The position numbers and the translations under genes are program-made. From Nocardiopsis sp. NRRL B-16309 (GTDB lineage: Bacteria; Actinomycetota; Actinomycetes; Streptosporangiales; Streptosporangiaceae), in the NCBI RefSeq assembly GCF_001279585.1, contig NZ_LGEC01000002.1, forward strand, positions 1 through 64,000: 64,000 nt of DNA, read 5' to 3'. Shown one piece after another: positions 17,901-25,391 of the stretch. Positions within the stretch are counted from its first letter, which is position 1, and each line of letters starts with the position of its first letter. The notes under the pieces were generated by a model. The model was not told where the DNA came from. It worked only from the letters and a program-made list of their open reading frames with translations, and made no database searches.

Positions 17901-18632
17901 GGGAGCGAGCCCGTGGTCGGTGAGGGAGTTCCAGAACGCCCGGAGCCAGAGCTTGTTGCCCAGGGCGGTGTCCGACACCAGACCGTGGACGGCGCGGGGG
18001 TCCTCCGCCACACGGTGCTTGCCGCAGAGCTTGCGGTGGAACCTGGAGGGGGTGGCGCCGAGCTCGCTGAACCGGTGGACGTTGCCCACGACCAGGTCCG
18101 AGCGGGTGTCGGCGGCGCTGGCGGCGAGGTAGGACACCGCGTACCCGGTGAGCGCGTCACCGCCGTCCAGGAAGAGCAGGTGGGTGCCCGTGGCCGCGGC
18201 GGCACCGCGCACGCGGGCCGAGGGGTGGTCCGGCACGGGAGCGGTGTCCGGGAGCACGACCGAGAGCCCGGGCGGCGGCGCGGCGGCGAAGGCCCGGGCG
18301 ACGGCCAGCGCGTCCGCGCGCGTGTCCTGGACCGTCTCGTCACCCTGGTCGGCGTCCTCGCCCTGGTCGGAGGTGTCGCTCTCCTCCGCGCCGTCGTCGT
18401 CGCCGGAGAGGTCGACGTCCGCGTCCTCCGCCGAGGAGTCGGAGGAGCGGGGGTCCTCACCGGTCGCGGCACGGACCGGGACGAGGACGACCTCGAACCC
18501 CGGCGCGGGATCGGTCGCGGCGCCGCCGCCCCCGTCGCGCTGGCGGGCCAGGGAGTCGAGGCAGTTCTGCAGATGGGGCTCGGTGACGTCGAACGTCACG
18601 ATGACTGTGGGTTCGGGCACGGAAGAAGACAC
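14943..18632 (-). CDS. CDP-glycerol glycerophosphotransferase, fused to GT-like domain
   Basis: A 1229-aa protein. The C-terminal ~330 residues are a TagF-type poly(glycerol/ribitol-phosphate) polymerase: TWHGSMLKRIGFD near residue 959, ETGYPRNDIFF, VVLYAPTWRDD and VTDYSSMMFDFANTGRPM. This would build teichoic-acid-like wall polymers at the inner membrane face. The N-terminal ~300 residues resemble a degenerate GT2 glycosyltransferase, with LLFLDGGDAL in place of a usual DxD. An acidic, low-complexity insert at about residues 61-104 interrupts that domain. The middle ~500 residues are beta-rich, binding-type modules. No signal peptide. No other wall-polymer gene adjoins it. Confidence 0.85.
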   Translation of the reverse strand: MSSSVPEPTVIVTFDVTEPHLQNCLDSLARQRDGGGGAATDPAPGFEVVLVPVRAATGEDPRSSDSSAEDADVDLSGDDDGAEESDTSDQGEDADQGDETVQDTRADALAVARAFAAAPPPGLSVVLPDTAPVPDHPSARVRGAAAATGTHLLFLDGGDALTGYAVSYLAASAADTRSDLVVGNVHRFSELGATPSRFHRKLCGKHRVAEDPRAVHGLVSDTALGNKLWLRAFWNSLTDHGLAPEDAGLGLRRAVLAAAAVDVLPATVLLKRQRETAPVPLEPQALTRRLHAMGVLAASLSTADRQLWDRPLLQGELRQLLLRLDDADEEVRELVFDLLNTYLDHVSPRLLRGLGVLDRLLYHLVRKRRVDDLLEVATFAKSVEIKKANVVRRGLGYYIRYPFFDATDPAKAVPRDVYRLDDELRVRQKTEDVHWKDGRLHISGRVGIQHLRARKRWQQHVVAFAVNTSTRRRVRLPVHTRLAAEYRLPDLVDAARHDYGGFTVIVDPRRLRTGGRWEPGDWKVELVVVNRGLARRRIIGNPVAGPPERPGYHQIDDDLWVRPRWNRDRHLIVAVEPSRARITDHRYDAGTGQLELDGELVSPPAARATELRLVRRPGTAVLSYPLTVHGGRVSARVRAADLLDRSVAECGGVIRQEVWDAHLVTPDQESVAPVLPDTVHGRTYAAGGSHQELAVQRTPTGHLALRAGHARPVVEEAAWEGRRLVLRGDFTADAELRLVARAHGRDEEHPLEVKRSGSRFTAEFAPADVPTLSGELSLAAGGYQLWGRVLGGDGQEATDVGVEFAEDLISHLPLALQTSERTYTLSYKGHGLPVLRVGTDLHPSERGAFAQRELRETFYRAQRHEPVVEGVLFDSYTGRQYSDSPQSIYAELRGRERWADYPMSWLVADGQVRPPADLEPVRHRGREYYEALARSRYLVSNSRQPAWFHRRPDQVVVQTWHGSMLKRIGFDVENIRGKSRDYFDKLAWETRQWDYLVSPSPWATPILRSAFRFEGEILETGYPRNDIFFSPDAEAVAERTRRRLGLPEGKKVVLYAPTWRDDKYYTRGKHKLDLHLDLRRMYEALGDDHVLLVRRHPRVVDSVPIVGEDFVYDVSLYPEIMELFLVTDVLVTDYSSMMFDFANTGRPMLFFTYDLESYRDNLRGFYFDFEETAPGPLLTRSDDVIGALLDIDRVAEEHRGTYRSFVDQFCPLDDGHAAERVVDRVFGKD

Positions 18633-18970
18633 CCTCCGAAGGGTCCGTCGCTACGGGCAACGTGCGGACACGACGCGGTCCGCGTTGTCAGTGGGGTACC
18701 CACCGAATGTAGAGGATCCCTGACCCAACGTGCGCCGCGAGGGGCACGTACCTGGTGGGAGAGCCGACACCGCGACGCGCACCGGTCCGGATTCCGCGCG
18801 ACGGGTGTCCACGGAGGGCCCCGCACTCCTAACATGTCACAGGAACGCACAGCGGCTCACCCCCGGCCGCGCCCGGGGCCCGCTGGACAACCGATCACGG
18901 CCCCGGAGGCGGGTCGCGCACCCCCGGTGCGGGCGAGTCCTCGACGGTGGCGGACTGCGGAACGGACGGC
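18633..18970. other. Divergent intergenic region
   Basis: About 340 bases. It contains ACCCT-CCGA-AGGGT (18631-18644) at the transferase start and an imperfect palindrome around 18671-18693. One or both may be control sites for the divergent genes. No further gene is supported. Confidence 0.3.
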
Positions 18971-19339
18971 ATGGCCCCTCCCGAACACGGCGACGAACAG
19001 CGGCCCGTCCCCGGCCGCCCCCTCCCCGACGGCGAAGCGTTCTACACCCCCGGTGCCGGCCGGCTGCGCGCGGCGGTGGAGCGGCGCAGTGCCGTCCCCC
19101 TCGTGTGGCTGCACCGGCAGCCGCGGTGGCTGCCACCCGTGGCGCTGGGCGCCCTGTTCATCGCGGGCCTGATGGCCCCGGGCCCGGTGGGCGGCCTGTG
19201 CCTGCTCGCGGTGGCGGCGTTCTTCTCCTGGCTGGCGTTCCTGACCTGGCCCGAGCTGGACCGCCGGCAGCGGGTGCCGCGCGTGATCATGGTGGTGGTC
19301 GTGCTGGTGCTGACGGTGGCGCGCTTCCTGGGGTTCTGA
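18971..19339 (+). CDS. DUF6703-type small membrane protein
   Basis: A 122-aa protein. A polar N-terminus is followed by PLVWLHRQPRWLPPVALGALF, the hallmark of DUF6703 actinobacterial proteins, then three hydrophobic helices ending at RFLGF. ATG 18971 is preferred; GTG 18947 is also in frame. Function unknown. It sits just upstream of the zinc transporter operon but is separated from it by the Zur-type promoter. Confidence 0.7.
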   Translation: MAPPEHGDEQRPVPGRPLPDGEAFYTPGAGRLRAAVERRSAVPLVWLHRQPRWLPPVALGALFIAGLMAPGPVGGLCLLAVAAFFSWLAFLTWPELDRRQRVPRVIMVVVVLVLTVARFLGF

Positions 19340-19409
19340 ACTCGGGTTCTCCTGAGTCCCGAGGTGCGCGGCGGCGGGCGGCGGCGGGCGCCGACCCGTT
19401 CGTCGCGTT

Positions 19410-19438
19410 TTGACAATCATTTTCGTTTTCGGCATACT
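19410..19438 (+). promoter_or_regulatory. Zur-type operator on a leaderless zinc-uptake promoter
   Basis: The -35 TTGACA (19410-19415) and -10 CATACT (19433-19438) are separated by 17 bases. The spacer and flanks read TGACAATCATTTTCGTTTTC, close to the actinobacterial Zur box (TGAAAATGATTTTCATTTTC-like). +1 predicted from the -10 falls on the GTG at 19445, so the transcript is probably leaderless. Zur with zinc should repress it; the zur gene is the last in this operon. Confidence 0.75.
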
Positions 19439-19444
19439 GGGCAG

Positions 19445-20302
19445 GTGTCTGACCAGTTCACGGGGACCGCGGTCGGCGATCCCGACGCACCGCCCGCCTT
19501 CCGGATCACCGACGCCGTCGTGGGCTATGACGGCGCGCCGGTGCTCGACGGCGTGGACCTCGACATCCCCGTGGGCCAGACGATCGCCGTCATGGGCCCC
19601 AACGGGTCGGGCAAGTCCACGCTCATGCGCGCGATGCTCGGCATCGCACCGCTCTCCGCCGGACGGATCCTGGTCCACGGCACACCGCTGCGGCGCTTCC
19701 GCGACTGGCGCCGGATCGGCTACGTGCCCCAGCGGCTCACCGCCGGGGGCGCGGTCCCCGCCACGGTCCGCGAGATCGTCGCCTCGGGCCAGGTCGCCTC
19801 GCGGCGGCTGCTGTCGCTGCCCACGCGCTCCGACCGGGCCGCGATCGACGAGGCGCTGGAGACCGTCGGCCTGGCCGACCGGGCGCGCCACTCCGTCCGC
19901 GAGCTCTCCGGCGGCCAGCAGCAGCGCGTGCTCATCGCCCGCGCGCTGGCCGGGCGGCCCGACACCTTCGTCATGGACGAGCCCATGGCCGGCGTCGACG
20001 CCGAGAACCAGCGGGAACTGGCGCGCACCATCGACCACCTGCGCGGCACCGGGGCCACCGTCGTGCTGGTCCTGCACGAGCTGGGCCCGCTGGAGGACGT
20101 CATCGAGCGCTCCGTCGTCCTGGACGGCGGCCGGATCGGGCACGACGGGCGCCGGGCACCCGCCGCCACCGGTGCCTGCGCGCGCCCCGGGCACGAGCAC
20201 CAGCACCCCCACCCCGACCCCAACGACCCCGACCCGCGGGCGACCGGCGCCGAGGCCGCGCCCGCGGACCTGATCCGACTCGAGGTGCCCGGCAGTGACT
20301 GA
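19445..20302 (+). CDS. znuC: Zinc ABC transporter ATP-binding protein
   Basis: A 285-aa ATPase powering metal import. Walker A is GPNGSGKST near residue 52, the signature is ELSGGQQQRVLIARAL, and Walker B is TFVMDEP followed by the D-loop and the switch His in LVLHE. The C-terminus has a His/Asp/Pro-rich tail (HEHQHPHPDPNDPDP) that could bind zinc. The Zur box, the permease and a Fur-family gene in the operon argue for zinc rather than manganese. No substrate-binding protein gene (znuA) is present here. Confidence 0.9.
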   Translation: MSDQFTGTAVGDPDAPPAFRITDAVVGYDGAPVLDGVDLDIPVGQTIAVMGPNGSGKSTLMRAMLGIAPLSAGRILVHGTPLRRFRDWRRIGYVPQRLTAGGAVPATVREIVASGQVASRRLLSLPTRSDRAAIDEALETVGLADRARHSVRELSGGQQQRVLIARALAGRPDTFVMDEPMAGVDAENQRELARTIDHLRGTGATVVLVLHELGPLEDVIERSVVLDGGRIGHDGRRAPAATGACARPGHEHQHPHPDPNDPDPRATGAEAAPADLIRLEVPGSD

Positions 20303-21188
20303 ACTTCTCCAGTACGAGTTCATGCGCCGCGCGCTGCTGGCCGCCGTACTGGTCGGGCTCGTCACCCCGGTCATCGGTACCTTCCTCGTCCAGCGCCGCC
20401 TGGCGCTGCTGGGCGACGGCATCGGCCACGTCGCGCTGACCGGCGTGGCGCTGGGCCTGCTGACCAGCACCTCCCCCGTCCTGACCGCCGCCGCGGTGGC
20501 CACCCTGGGCGCCGTCCTCATGGAGGCGGTGCGGGTGCGCACGCGGGCCAGCGGCGAGGTCGCCCTGGCGCTGCTGTTCTACGGCGGCATCGCCGGCGGC
20601 GTCCTGCTCATCGGGCTGACCCCCGGTGCCAGTAACGCCACCCTGACCGGCTACCTCTTCGGTTCGGTGAGCACCGTGGAGGAGCAGGACATCTGGGTGG
20701 TGGCCGTGCTGGCCGCCGCCGTGGTCGCGGTGGTGGCGGTGTTCGGCCGCCAGCTGTTCGTCCTGTGCCAGGACGAGGACGTCGCCCGCGCGCACGGACT
20801 GCCGGTGCGCTTCCTGAGCATGCTGCTGGCGGTCACCGCCGCGCTGACCGTCGTCATCGCGATGCGCGTGGTCGGCCTGCTGATGGTCAGCGCGCTGATG
20901 ATCGTGCCCGTGGCCGCCGCGCAGCAGTTGACCAGGAGTTTCCGGGTGACGATGGGACTGGCGGTGGCCATCGGCCTGGTGTCCTCGGTGGGCGGGCTGT
21001 CCACGGCCTTCTACTCCGACCTCTCGCCCGGGGCCACCATCGTGCTGATCGCGCTGGCGATCTTCTGCGTCGCCGTCGCCGCCGCGGGGCTCACCCGCCG
21101 GTGGGGCCGACGCCGGGCCGGAACCCCCCGACGACCGGAAGTACCGCTCGGGGCCGATACGATGCCCCAGACCGCGCGGGGAGGATGA
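20295..21188 (+). CDS. znuB: Zinc ABC transporter permease
   Basis: A 297-aa membrane protein of the ABC-3 family, with about eight hydrophobic helices. Conserved segments are QRRLALLGDGIGHVALTGVALG and the block around VVGLLMVSALMIVPVAAAQ. It would form the metal channel with the upstream ATPase. Its GTG start overlaps that gene by 8 bases, indicating translational coupling. The extreme C-terminus is basic and cytoplasmic. Confidence 0.92.
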   Translation: MTELLQYEFMRRALLAAVLVGLVTPVIGTFLVQRRLALLGDGIGHVALTGVALGLLTSTSPVLTAAAVATLGAVLMEAVRVRTRASGEVALALLFYGGIAGGVLLIGLTPGASNATLTGYLFGSVSTVEEQDIWVVAVLAAAVVAVVAVFGRQLFVLCQDEDVARAHGLPVRFLSMLLAVTAALTVVIAMRVVGLLMVSALMIVPVAAAQQLTRSFRVTMGLAVAIGLVSSVGGLSTAFYSDLSPGATIVLIALAIFCVAVAAAGLTRRWGRRRAGTPRRPEVPLGADTMPQTARGG

Positions 21189-21192
21189 CACC

Positions 21193-21567
21193 ATGAGTAC
21201 ACGACGCGACGCCGTTCGCCAGACACTGTCCGAGTCCTCCGGTTTCCGCAGCGCGCAGGACCTCTACGCGGACCTGCGGGCCGATGGCTCCAAGATCGGC
21301 CTGACCACGGTCTACCGCGCCCTGCAGGCGCTGAGCGACTCCGGCGAGATCGACGTACTGCGCAACGACGACGGCGAGGCCGTCTACCGCGCCTGCGGAA
21401 CGGAGAGCCATCACCACCACCTGGTGTGCCGCGTGTGCGGCACGGCGGTGGAGATCGAGGGACCGACCGTCGAGTCCTGGGCGGCCGAGACCGGCGCCAA
21501 GCACGGGTTCACGGACGTGACGCACACCGTCGAGGTGTTCGGCACCTGCCCGCGCTGCTCTTCGTGA
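21193..21567 (+). CDS. zur: Fur-family zinc uptake regulator
   Basis: A 124-aa metalloregulator, four bases after the permease gene. The winged-helix domain includes FRSAQDLYADLRADGSKIGLTTVYRALQ in the order expected for Fur proteins. The dimer/metal domain carries SHHHHLVCRVCG and the C-terminal TCPRC, giving the two CxxC pairs of the structural zinc site. Shared operon with the zinc ABC genes and the Zur box at 19410 support Zur over Fur or PerR. Confidence 0.92.
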   Translation: MSTRRDAVRQTLSESSGFRSAQDLYADLRADGSKIGLTTVYRALQALSDSGEIDVLRNDDGEAVYRACGTESHHHHLVCRVCGTAVEIEGPTVESWAAETGAKHGFTDVTHTVEVFGTCPRCSS

Positions 21568-21583
21568 CCGCGCGAGCCCGTAC

Positions 21584-21618
21584 CCCCGGGCCGCGTGCCG
21601 AGCGCACGCGGCCCGGGG
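21584..21618 (+). terminator. Terminator hairpin of zinc operon
   Basis: Perfect 15-bp stem (21584-21598 and 21604-21618, 5-base loop), 17 bases after zur. Confidence 0.8.
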
Positions 21619-21798
21619 TGCCGCGGCACCGGCACACCTGACCGGCGCCCACACCCGGAGCCGCCCCTACGGCGCCCTCGGCGCGGACGAGGCGTCCCAA
21701 GGCGGTCTCCCTGTGTCGTGCGGTGCCGTCGGGACCATCCTGCTCCCCGTGGGGCCGGTCCCTGGGCACGGCACGCGCCGCTCGTCGGAACGGCCGGT

Positions 21799-22614
21799 TC
21801 ACTCGCGGGGCGAGCAGGGCTCCAGGTTGGGGCGCTTGGCGCTCAGGCCGTCGCCGGAGGAGCGCCCGGTGAGGCGTCGCCCGATCCACGGCACCAGGTA
21901 CTCGCGGGCCCAGTGCAGGTCCTCCTGGCGGGCCACCCGCCAGTCGCGCGGCTCGGCCGGCGGCCAGGGCGCGCCCCAGTCCTCGTCCACCGGCACGCCC
22001 AGGACCTCGCACACGCGCAGCGCGATGCGGCGGTGCCCCTCGGACGAGAAGTGCAGCCGGTCCCAGCTCCACGCGCGCGGGTCGGCGAGCACGCGCATGC
22101 TCCACATGTCCACGACGTCGCAGTCGTACCGGTCCGCGATGGCGCGCAGGTGCATGTTGTACGTGGAGACCTTGCCGCGCAGGTGGCGCATGACCGACAG
22201 GGAGCCGGTGTCGAAGCCGGTGAAGAGCACCAGCCGGGCGCCGGTCGCGCTGAGCCGGGCGACCCCCGCCTCGACGATCTGCGCGGTGGCGTCCGGGTCG
22301 CCGCCGGGGCGGATGATGTCGTTGCCGCCCGCGCACAGGGTGATGAGGTCCGGCGCGAGTTCGACCGCCCGGGGCACCTGCTCGGTCATGATCTGGCCGG
22401 CGAGCCTGCCGCGCACGGCGAGGTTGGCGTAGCGCACCTCGCCGACGTGCCGCGCCAGGTGCTCGGCGACCCGGTCCGCCCAGCCCCGGTAGCGACCGCT
22501 GGGCACACTGTCACTGTCGGGGTAGGGGTCGCTCATGCCCTCGGTGAAGCTGTCACCGAGGGCCACGTAGGACACGATGTCCTTCTGCGTCAGATCACTG
22601 TGCAAGCCGCTCAT
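21799..22614 (-). CDS. SGNH/GDSL-type hydrolase (tandem copy 1)
   Basis: A 271-aa hydrolase. It has VALGDSFTEGMSDPYP near residue 18 (nucleophile Ser), the oxyanion block CAGGNDIIRPGGDP, and WDRLHFSSEGHRRIA with the Asp and His. No signal peptide. It is a clear paralogue of the next gene, sharing the C-terminal motif WIGRRLTGRSSGD. Substrate unknown; such proteins are often acyl or acetyl esterases. It lies downstream of the recO-uppS-hydrolase cluster on the same strand. Confidence 0.88.
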   Translation of the reverse strand: MSGLHSDLTQKDIVSYVALGDSFTEGMSDPYPDSDSVPSGRYRGWADRVAEHLARHVGEVRYANLAVRGRLAGQIMTEQVPRAVELAPDLITLCAGGNDIIRPGGDPDATAQIVEAGVARLSATGARLVLFTGFDTGSLSVMRHLRGKVSTYNMHLRAIADRYDCDVVDMWSMRVLADPRAWSWDRLHFSSEGHRRIALRVCEVLGVPVDEDWGAPWPPAEPRDWRVARQEDLHWAREYLVPWIGRRLTGRSSGDGLSAKRPNLEPCSPRE

Positions 22615-22750
22615 AGTGCTCGATGATGCAGCTCCACGGCATGGTTACGCGACAGTAGGTTGACGGTTTCCGCCCTTTTGGGCGGGACATCACAACCGGG
22701 GGCCGCGGACGCGCGGCCCGGCGCGCGATGCCGGTGACCGGACGCGCCGG

Positions 22751-23599
22751 TCAGCCCCGGTCCTTGGTGAGCGGGGTGAGCTCCGGGCGCTTGGCGGTCA
22801 CCGAGTCCCCCGAGGAGCGCCCGGTCAGACGGCGCCCGATCCACGGCCCCAGCGACTCGCGGACCCACGTCAGGTCCTCCCTGCGCGCCTGGGACCAGCT
22901 CACCGGCGCGGTCTCGGGCCAGGGCGCGTCCCAGCGCTCCGCCGTGGGTACGCCCAGCACCTCGGCGACGCGCAGGGCCAGGCGGCGGTGGCCCTCCGGC
23001 GACATGTGCAGCCGGTCGTCGTCCCAGGCGCGGGAGTCGGTGAGCACGTCCATCGACCACTGGTCGACGAGGTAGCAGTCGTACCGGTCGGCGATGGCGC
23101 GCACGTTCATGTAGTAGCGCGCGAACAGGCCGATGGTGCCGCGCATGTAGCCGGTGGAGACGTTGACCCCGGTGAAGAGCACCACCTGGCTGCCCTGGGC
23201 GCGCAGCCGGGCCACGGTGCGGTCCAGGACCTTCGCCATCCGCTCGGGGTCCCCGGCGGGACGCAGCAGGTCGTTGCCGCCCGCGCACAGGGTGACCAGG
23301 TCGGGGGCCATCTCCAGGGCGGCCGGGATCTGGTCGGTGACGATCTGGCGCATGAGCTTGCCGCGCACGGCGAGGTTGGCGTAGCGGATCTCGCCGAGGT
23401 GGTCGGCCAGGTGCTCGGCGAGGCGGTCGGCCCAGCCGCGGAAGACGACGGTCTCCGCCGCGTCCACCCCGGAGCCCGGGACGGCCCCGGGCGCGGTACC
23501 GGGGTAGGGGTCGCCCACGCCCTCGGTGAAGCTGTCCCCCACCGACACCAGCGACATGCCCGGGCGCAGCGGCCCGGCGGTCTCGGTTCCCACCGTCAC
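22751..23599 (-). CDS. SGNH/GDSL-type hydrolase (tandem copy 2)
   Basis: A 282-aa hydrolase with VSVGDSFTEGVGDPYPG near residue 20, the block CAGGNDLLRPAGDP, and DDRLHMSPEGHRRLA. It carries an extra ~12-residue insertion after the first block compared with its neighbour. GTG start with GGAGGA upstream; it overlaps the uppS stop codon by 4 bases (GTGA), so it is probably translated from the recO-uppS transcript. A link to lipid-linked wall precursors is possible but unproven. Confidence 0.88.
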   Translation of the reverse strand: MTVGTETAGPLRPGMSLVSVGDSFTEGVGDPYPGTAPGAVPGSGVDAAETVVFRGWADRLAEHLADHLGEIRYANLAVRGKLMRQIVTDQIPAALEMAPDLVTLCAGGNDLLRPAGDPERMAKVLDRTVARLRAQGSQVVLFTGVNVSTGYMRGTIGLFARYYMNVRAIADRYDCYLVDQWSMDVLTDSRAWDDDRLHMSPEGHRRLALRVAEVLGVPTAERWDAPWPETAPVSWSQARREDLTWVRESLGPWIGRRLTGRSSGDSVTAKRPELTPLTKDRG

Positions 23600-24441
23600 T
23601 CCTCCACTTCCGAAACGGACTCGCCCAACGGGTCTCCCACCGGATTGGGCACAGCACCGCCGTAGCGGCGGTCCCGGCTCGCGTAGATCTCACAGGCCCG
23701 CCACAGGTGGCGGCGGTCGAAGTCGGGCCAGAGGGCGTCCAGGAACACGAACTCGGCGTAGGCGGACTGCCAGAGTAGAAAGTTGGACGTGCGCTGCTCG
23801 CCCGAGGAGCGCACGAACAGGTCCACGTCCGGCATGTCGGGCACGTACATCTGGCGGGCGATCGCGTCCTCGGTGATCTTCTCAGGGGAGATCCGCCCCG
23901 CCGCGGCCTGGCGCGCCAGCTCGCGGGCGGCGTCGGCGATCTCCGCGCGCCCGCCGTAGTTGACGCAGAACTGCAGGGTCATCCGGGTGTTGTCCTTGGA
24001 CAGCTCCTCGGCCTCCCGGAGCTCCTTGATCACGCTCTTCCACAGCATCCCGGCGCGTCCCGCCCACTTGATGCGCACGCCTCTGGCGTGCAGCTCGTCG
24101 CGCCGGTTGCGGATGGTGTCGCGGTTGAACCCCATGAGGAAGCGCACCTCGTCGGGCGAGCGCTTCCAGTTCTCCGTGGAGAAGGCGTAGGCCGACAGGT
24201 TGGGGATGCCCATCTCCAGGGCGCCCTCGATCACGTCGAAGAGGGAGGACTCCCCCGCCTTGTGGCCGTCGGTGCGCGGCAGCCCGCGTGCCTTGGCCCA
24301 GCGGCCGTTGCCGTCCATGACCACGGCCACGTGCCGGGGCACGAGGTCGGCGGGCAGCTCCGGCGGTCGCGCCCCGCTGGGGTGCGGGACCGGGTCGGCG
24401 TACCGCCGCCGCTTGTCGGCGTCGAAGTTGAACAGGCTCAA
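23596..24441 (-). CDS. uppS: Isoprenyl transferase (undecaprenyl diphosphate synthase family)
   Basis: A 281-aa cis-prenyltransferase that makes long-chain polyprenyl diphosphate for cell-wall lipid carriers. Key blocks are HVAVVMDGNGRWAKARG (catalytic Asp), GHKAGESSLFDVIE, AYAFSTENWKRS and the C-terminal RSSGEQRTSNFLLWQSAYAEF. The TTG start overlaps the recO stop codon by 4 bases (TTGA) and has GGAG six bases upstream. Residues 1-40 form a polar N-terminal extension common in actinobacterial Z-type enzymes. Confidence 0.94.
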   Translation of the reverse strand: MSLFNFDADKRRRYADPVPHPSGARPPELPADLVPRHVAVVMDGNGRWAKARGLPRTDGHKAGESSLFDVIEGALEMGIPNLSAYAFSTENWKRSPDEVRFLMGFNRDTIRNRRDELHARGVRIKWAGRAGMLWKSVIKELREAEELSKDNTRMTLQFCVNYGGRAEIADAARELARQAAAGRISPEKITEDAIARQMYVPDMPDVDLFVRSSGEQRTSNFLLWQSAYAEFVFLDALWPDFDRRHLWRACEIYASRDRRYGGAVPNPVGDPLGESVSEVEE

Positions 24442-25169
24442 GAACGCTCCACGTGGCGCAGTGATCGGATTCCGTTCTCCAGGTGCCACTGTAGATAGGC
24501 CGCGACCAACCCACTGCACTCGGAGCGGTGCCGGTCCTGACTGGCGTCCGCGCTCTCCCAGTCGCCTCCGAGCAGCGCCGACATCAGCCTCGGCGTCTCG
24601 GGGGACGGGTGCACGGAGCCGTGCGGACGGCACACCGAGCAGACCATACCGCCGGCGTGCACCGCGAACGCGCGGTGCTCCCCCCGGCTGCCGCAGCGCG
24701 CGCACTCGCCCAGGGCGGGGGTGTAGCCCGCCACGGCGAGCGAGCGGAGCAGGTAGGCGTCGAGGACGAGGCGGGAGTCGTGGGACCCCTCCCCCAGGGT
24801 GCGCAGCGCGCCGATGAGGAGGAGGAACTGGCGCAGCGCCGGGTCCTTCTCCACGGCGACGATCTTCTCCGCGGTCTCCAGCATGGCCGTGGCGGCGGTG
24901 TACCGGGAGTAGTCGGACACCACCGACTCGCCGTAGGGGCGCAGCGTCTCGGCCTGGGTGATGATGTCCAGGGTCCTGCCGGTGTGGAGCTGGACGTCCA
25001 CGTGGGTGCACGGTTCCAGGCGGGCGCCGAACCGCGACTTGGTACGGCGCACGCCCTTGCCGACGGCCCGGACCAGTCCGGTGCGCCGGGTCAGCAGGGT
25101 GACGATGCGGTCGGCCTCGCCCAGTTTCTGGGTGCGCAGAACGACGCCCTCGTCGCGGTAGAGACTCAC
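24438..25169 (-). CDS. recO: DNA repair protein RecO
   Basis: A 243-aa recombination mediator that anneals DNA and helps load RecA with RecR. The N-terminal OB fold begins SLYRDEGVVLRTQKLGEADRIV. The C-terminal helical domain includes a four-Cys zinc site (CARCG and CSVCRPHG). The chosen GTG at 25169 puts the OB fold at the N-terminus, as in other RecO proteins. First gene of the recO-uppS-hydrolase operon. Confidence 0.93.
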   Translation of the reverse strand: MSLYRDEGVVLRTQKLGEADRIVTLLTRRTGLVRAVGKGVRRTKSRFGARLEPCTHVDVQLHTGRTLDIITQAETLRPYGESVVSDYSRYTAATAMLETAEKIVAVEKDPALRQFLLLIGALRTLGEGSHDSRLVLDAYLLRSLAVAGYTPALGECARCGSRGEHRAFAVHAGGMVCSVCRPHGSVHPSPETPRLMSALLGGDWESADASQDRHRSECSGLVAAYLQWHLENGIRSLRHVERS

Positions 25170-25300
25170 ACCCCCATTGTCGCGGATGCCACCGACCACC
25201 CGGACGCCGTCCACAGCCCCGCGGCGCCGGAGCCCCCGCTGCCGTGACCTGCTTTGTTACGATTTGGATTCCCTTTTCAACATAATTGCTCTACTCTCAC

Positions 25301-25383
25301 GCGCTAGGGCGCTCCATCGACCCCTCGGAGGGGACGAAACCCCACATGGGGACTGCCCGAAAGTCATCCATCCCCACGGAGGT
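25301..25383 (+). promoter_or_regulatory. Structured 5' leader of CAP-domain gene
   Basis: Four successive short hairpins precede the start codon: GCGC-TAGG-GCGC (25301-25312), CCCCT-CGG-AGGGG (25321-25333), CCCC-ACAT-GGGG (25340-25351), and GACT/AGTC (25351-25365). TGGGGA in hairpin 3 could alternatively pair with TCCCCA just before the GGAGG site at 25379. It could be a cis-regulatory RNA; it matches no riboswitch class I can confirm. A TACTCT -10-like box lies at 25292. Confidence 0.4.
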
Positions 25384-25391
25384 AGAGCGAC

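Noticed and set aside
25301..25391. c-di-AMP (ydaO) or GEMM riboswitch before the CAP-domain gene
   Set aside because: Stems exist, but the conserved loop sequences of those classes are not present, so I list only an unclassified leader.
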